Assembly: GCA_003488965.1 (NCBI GenBank)
Contig: DNJW01000184.1
Location: 1-7,245, forward strand
Origin: Lachnospiraceae bacterium
GTDB taxonomy: Bacteria; Bacillota; Clostridia; Lachnospirales; Lachnospiraceae
Direction: 5' to 3'
DNA: 7,245 nt
The notes beneath the pieces were generated by a model. That model had not been told where the DNA came from, ran no database searches, and saw only the letters and a list, made by a program, of their open reading frames with translations. Position 1 is the first letter of the stretch, and each line of letters opens with the position of its first letter. The position numbers and the translations under genes were made by a program. This document shows, in pieces, positions 5,024-7,245 of the stretch.

Positions 5024-7245
5024 ATGGCAGAACCTTATAATCACAGAGAAGTGGAACAGAAATGGCAGAGGATATGGGATGAGGAGAGGGCTTTTGCGAC
5101 CTCGGATGATTATTCCAAGCCGAAATATTATGCATTGGTGGAGTTTCCCTATCCGTCGGGCCAGGGGCTTCATGTGGGCCATCCAAGACCCTATACCGCC
5201 TTAGATATTGTAGCGAGAAAAAGGAGAATGCAGGGGTATAATGTATTGTATCCCATGGGCTGGGATGCTTTTGGACTTCCGACGGAGAACTATGCAATCC
5301 AGAATCATATACATCCGAAAATAGTAACCAAAAATAATGTGGAGAGGTTTAAGGGGCAGCTGCATGCCCTTGGGTATTCCTTTGACTGGGAGCGGGAAAT
5401 TAATACGACGGACCCGGGATATTATAAGTGGACCCAGTGGATTTTCTTAAAGCTGTTTAAGGCAGGACTGGCTTATAAGAGCGAAATGCCCATTAACTGG
5501 TGTACATCCTGTAAAGTAGGGCTGGCAAACGAAGAAGTAGTGAACGGTGTATGCGAACGCTGCGGTTCCGAAGTAGTCCGCAAGGTAAAGAGCCAGTGGA
5601 TGCTAAAGATTACGGAATATGCTGACAAGCTGATTAAGGATTTGGACAGCGTGGACTACGTGGAGCGTGTGAAGGTATCCCAGAAGAACTGGATTGGAAA
5701 ATCGGAAGGCGCGGAAGTGGACTTTAAGGTAAAAGATAAGGAAGAAACCTTAAGGATATATACTACAAGGCCGGATACGCTTTTCGGTGTTACGTATATG
5801 GTAGTTTCCCCAGAGCATCCGCTGATTGACAAATATAAGGATGAGATAAAAAACTGGGATGAAGTAATGGCTTACCGGGATATGGCGGCGCGGAAATCAG
5901 ATTTTGAACGCACAGAGCTGGCAAAGGATAAAACGGGCGTTGCAATTGACGGCCTGACGGCAGTGAATCCGGTAAACGGTCAGGAGATTCCCATCTGGAT
6001 TTCGGATTATGTACTGATGACTTACGGAACCGGGGCAATTATGGCGGTGCCTGCCCATGATGAAAGAGACTGGGAATTTGCCAAGAAGTTTGGTCTTCCG
6101 ATTATTGAAGTGGTGGCAGGAAGCCCGGTAGGCGTGGAAGAAGCGGTTTATACCGATGTGGCGGATGGCATACTGGTAAATTCCGGTTTCCTGAACGGTC
6201 TGAATGTGGCGGATGCAAAGAAAAAAATGATTGAATTTCTGACAGAAAAGGGAATCGGGACAAAAAAGACGAATTTTAAATTAAGGGACTGGGTATTTTC
6301 CAGGCAGCGTTACTGGGGAGAACCGATTCCGGTTGTGGAATGCGAAAAATGCGGTTTTGTGCCTTTGGATGAAAGCGAGCTGCCGTTAGAGCTGCCGGAG
6401 GTAGAAAGCTATATGCCTACGGATAACGGGGAATCGCCGCTGGCAGCCATGACGGACTGGGTAAATACCACTTGCCCGTGCTGCGGGGGACCGGCAAAGA
6501 GGGAAACGGATACCATGCCCCAGTGGGCAGGTTCGTCCTGGTATTTCCTGCGTTATACGGACCCGAAAAACGAAACGGCTCTGGCAAGCAAGGAAGCGCT
6601 GGAATACTGGATGCCGGTGGACTGGTATAACGGCGGCATGGAACATACCACCCTGCATCTGCTGTATTCCCGGTTCTGGCATAAGTTTTTATATGACGAA
6701 AAAGTAGTGCCGTGCCCGGAACCTTATCAGAAACGTACTTCCCATGGGATGATTCTTGGCTCCAACGGGGAGAAGATGAGCAAATCCAGAGGCAATGTGG
6801 TGAATCCGGATGATATTGTCAGGGATTATGGGGCAGATACCCTCCGTACCTATGAAATGTTTATCGGGGCTTTTGAACTGAGCGCAGCCTGGTCCGAGGA
6901 CGGCGTAAAAGGATGCCGCCGTTTTCTGGAAAGAGTATGGAAACTGCAGGATATTTTGACAGAAGGGGACGGATACAGTGCGGATTTGGAAACGAAAATG
7001 CATCAGACAATCAAAAAGGTCAGCAATGACTTTGAGACACTAAAGTATAATACTGCTATCGCTGCGATGATGGCGTTAATCAACGAAATGTACAAGATTG
7101 GTAAGGTAACCAGAGATGAGTTCAAAACCTTACTGGTTCTTTTAAATCCGGTAGCGCCTCATATTACCGAAGAACTGTGGAACAAAATGGGATATGAGGG
7201 ACGGCTGTACCAGACTTCATGGCCGGAGTATGACGAGGCAAAGAC
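5024..7245 (+). CDS. leuS: Leucyl-tRNA synthetase, N-terminal 740 codons (partial)
   Basis: Class I aminoacyl-tRNA synthetase that charges tRNA-Leu with leucine in the cytoplasm. The HIGH-type motif is HVGH (50-53) and the KMSKS loop is intact (584-588), followed by RGN. A zinc ribbon has Cys160, Cys163, Cys177 and Cys180. The CP1 editing domain has TTRPDT (247-252, with Thr252 in the position known to guard editing specificity in E. coli LeuRS) and AVPAHDERD with Asp346 for the editing-site Asp, so post-transfer editing is expected to work. A second knuckle has Cys440, Cys443, Cys484 and Cys487. [14 protein letters not shown] and the anticodon-binding helices follow. Bacterial LeuRS of this size is about 805 residues, so about 65 C-terminal residues are beyond the right edge. 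The ATG at 5024 has AAAGGAG at 5007-5013, 10 nt upstream. The frame is open to the last base. Identification is secure. Confidence 0.98.
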   Translation, partial: MAEPYNHREVEQKWQRIWDEERAFATSDDYSKPKYYALVEFPYPSGQGLHVGHPRPYTALDIVARKRRMQGYNVLYPMGWDAFGLPTENYAIQNHIHPKIVTKNNVERFKGQLHALGYSFDWEREINTTDPGYYKWTQWIFLKLFKAGLAYKSEMPINWCTSCKVGLANEEVVNGVCERCGSEVVRKVKSQWMLKITEYADKLIKDLDSVDYVERVKVSQKNWIGKSEGAEVDFKVKDKEETLRIYTTRPDTLFGVTYMVVSPEHPLIDKYKDEIKNWDEVMAYRDMAARKSDFERTELAKDKTGVAIDGLTAVNPVNGQEIPIWISDYVLMTYGTGAIMAVPAHDERDWEFAKKFGLPIIEVVAGSPVGVEEAVYTDVADGILVNSGFLNGLNVADAKKKMIEFLTEKGIGTKKTNFKLRDWVFSRQRYWGEPIPVVECEKCGFVPLDESELPLELPEVESYMPTDNGESPLAAMTDWVNTTCPCCGGPAKRETDTMPQWAGSSWYFLRYTDPKNETALASKEALEYWMPVDWYNGGMEHTTLHLLYSRFWHKFLYDEKVVPCPEPYQKRTSHGMILGSNGEKMSKSRGNVVNPDDIVRDYGADTLRTYEMFIGAFELSAAWSEDGVKGCRRFLERVWKLQDILTEGDGYSADLETKMHQTIKKVSNDFETLKYNTAIAAMMALINEMYKIGKVTRDEFKTLLVLLNPVAPHITEELWNKMGYEGRLYQTSWPEYDEAK

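Noticed and set aside
4993..5040. 15-codon open frame overlapping the leuS start (leader peptide)
   Set aside because: No ribosome binding site before its ATG, no run of Leu codons, and its body runs through the leuS ribosome binding site.
4542..5297. 251-codon open frame on the minus strand
   Set aside because: It lies opposite the end of the membrane protein gene and the start of leuS. Its translation is rich in Pro, Ser, Arg and His with no domain, and no ribosome binding site was seen.

Overview
The window reads as chromosomal DNA of a Gram-positive anaerobe of the class Clostridia, most likely Lachnospiraceae. This is inferred from the low-to-mid GC content, strong GGAGG-type ribosome binding sites, sigma-A-like promoters, an N-terminally extended DAHP synthase, an EF-G paralog alongside an unrelated hydrophobic protein gene, and a LeuRS with two Cys-pair zinc knuckles. 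No mobile element, CRISPR array, tRNA or rRNA is visible.

Layout. (1) Positions 1-666, minus strand: the first 222 codons of a DAHP synthase (aroF type), entry enzyme of the shikimate pathway; its C-terminal part lies off the left edge. (2) Positions 667-950: a divergent intergenic region with a near-consensus minus-strand promoter for aroF and a weaker plus-strand promoter for the next gene. (3) Positions 951-3038, plus strand: a full-length 695-residue EF-G paralog with altered GTPase motifs, closed by a clear intrinsic terminator. (4) Positions 3194-4843, plus strand: an uncharacterised protein with three N-terminal membrane helices and a large, probably extracytoplasmic beta-rich region built of recurring units, with its own promoter. 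(5) Positions 4844-5023: an intergenic region holding a strongly self-complementary ~74-nt segment and then a near-perfect sigma-A promoter. (6) Positions 5024-7245, plus strand: leucyl-tRNA synthetase (leuS), cut at the right edge after 740 codons.

Working together. Each gene appears to be its own transcription unit, so this is a neighbourhood and not an operon. aroF and leuS are housekeeping genes of aromatic amino acid supply and tRNA charging. The EF-G paralog belongs to translation but is probably not the main elongation factor: its nucleotide-specificity motif reads SNMD where NKMD is expected, and the switch II catalytic His is Phe. The membrane protein is the least understood gene. 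The EF-G paralog and the membrane protein are the two genes most worth following up.
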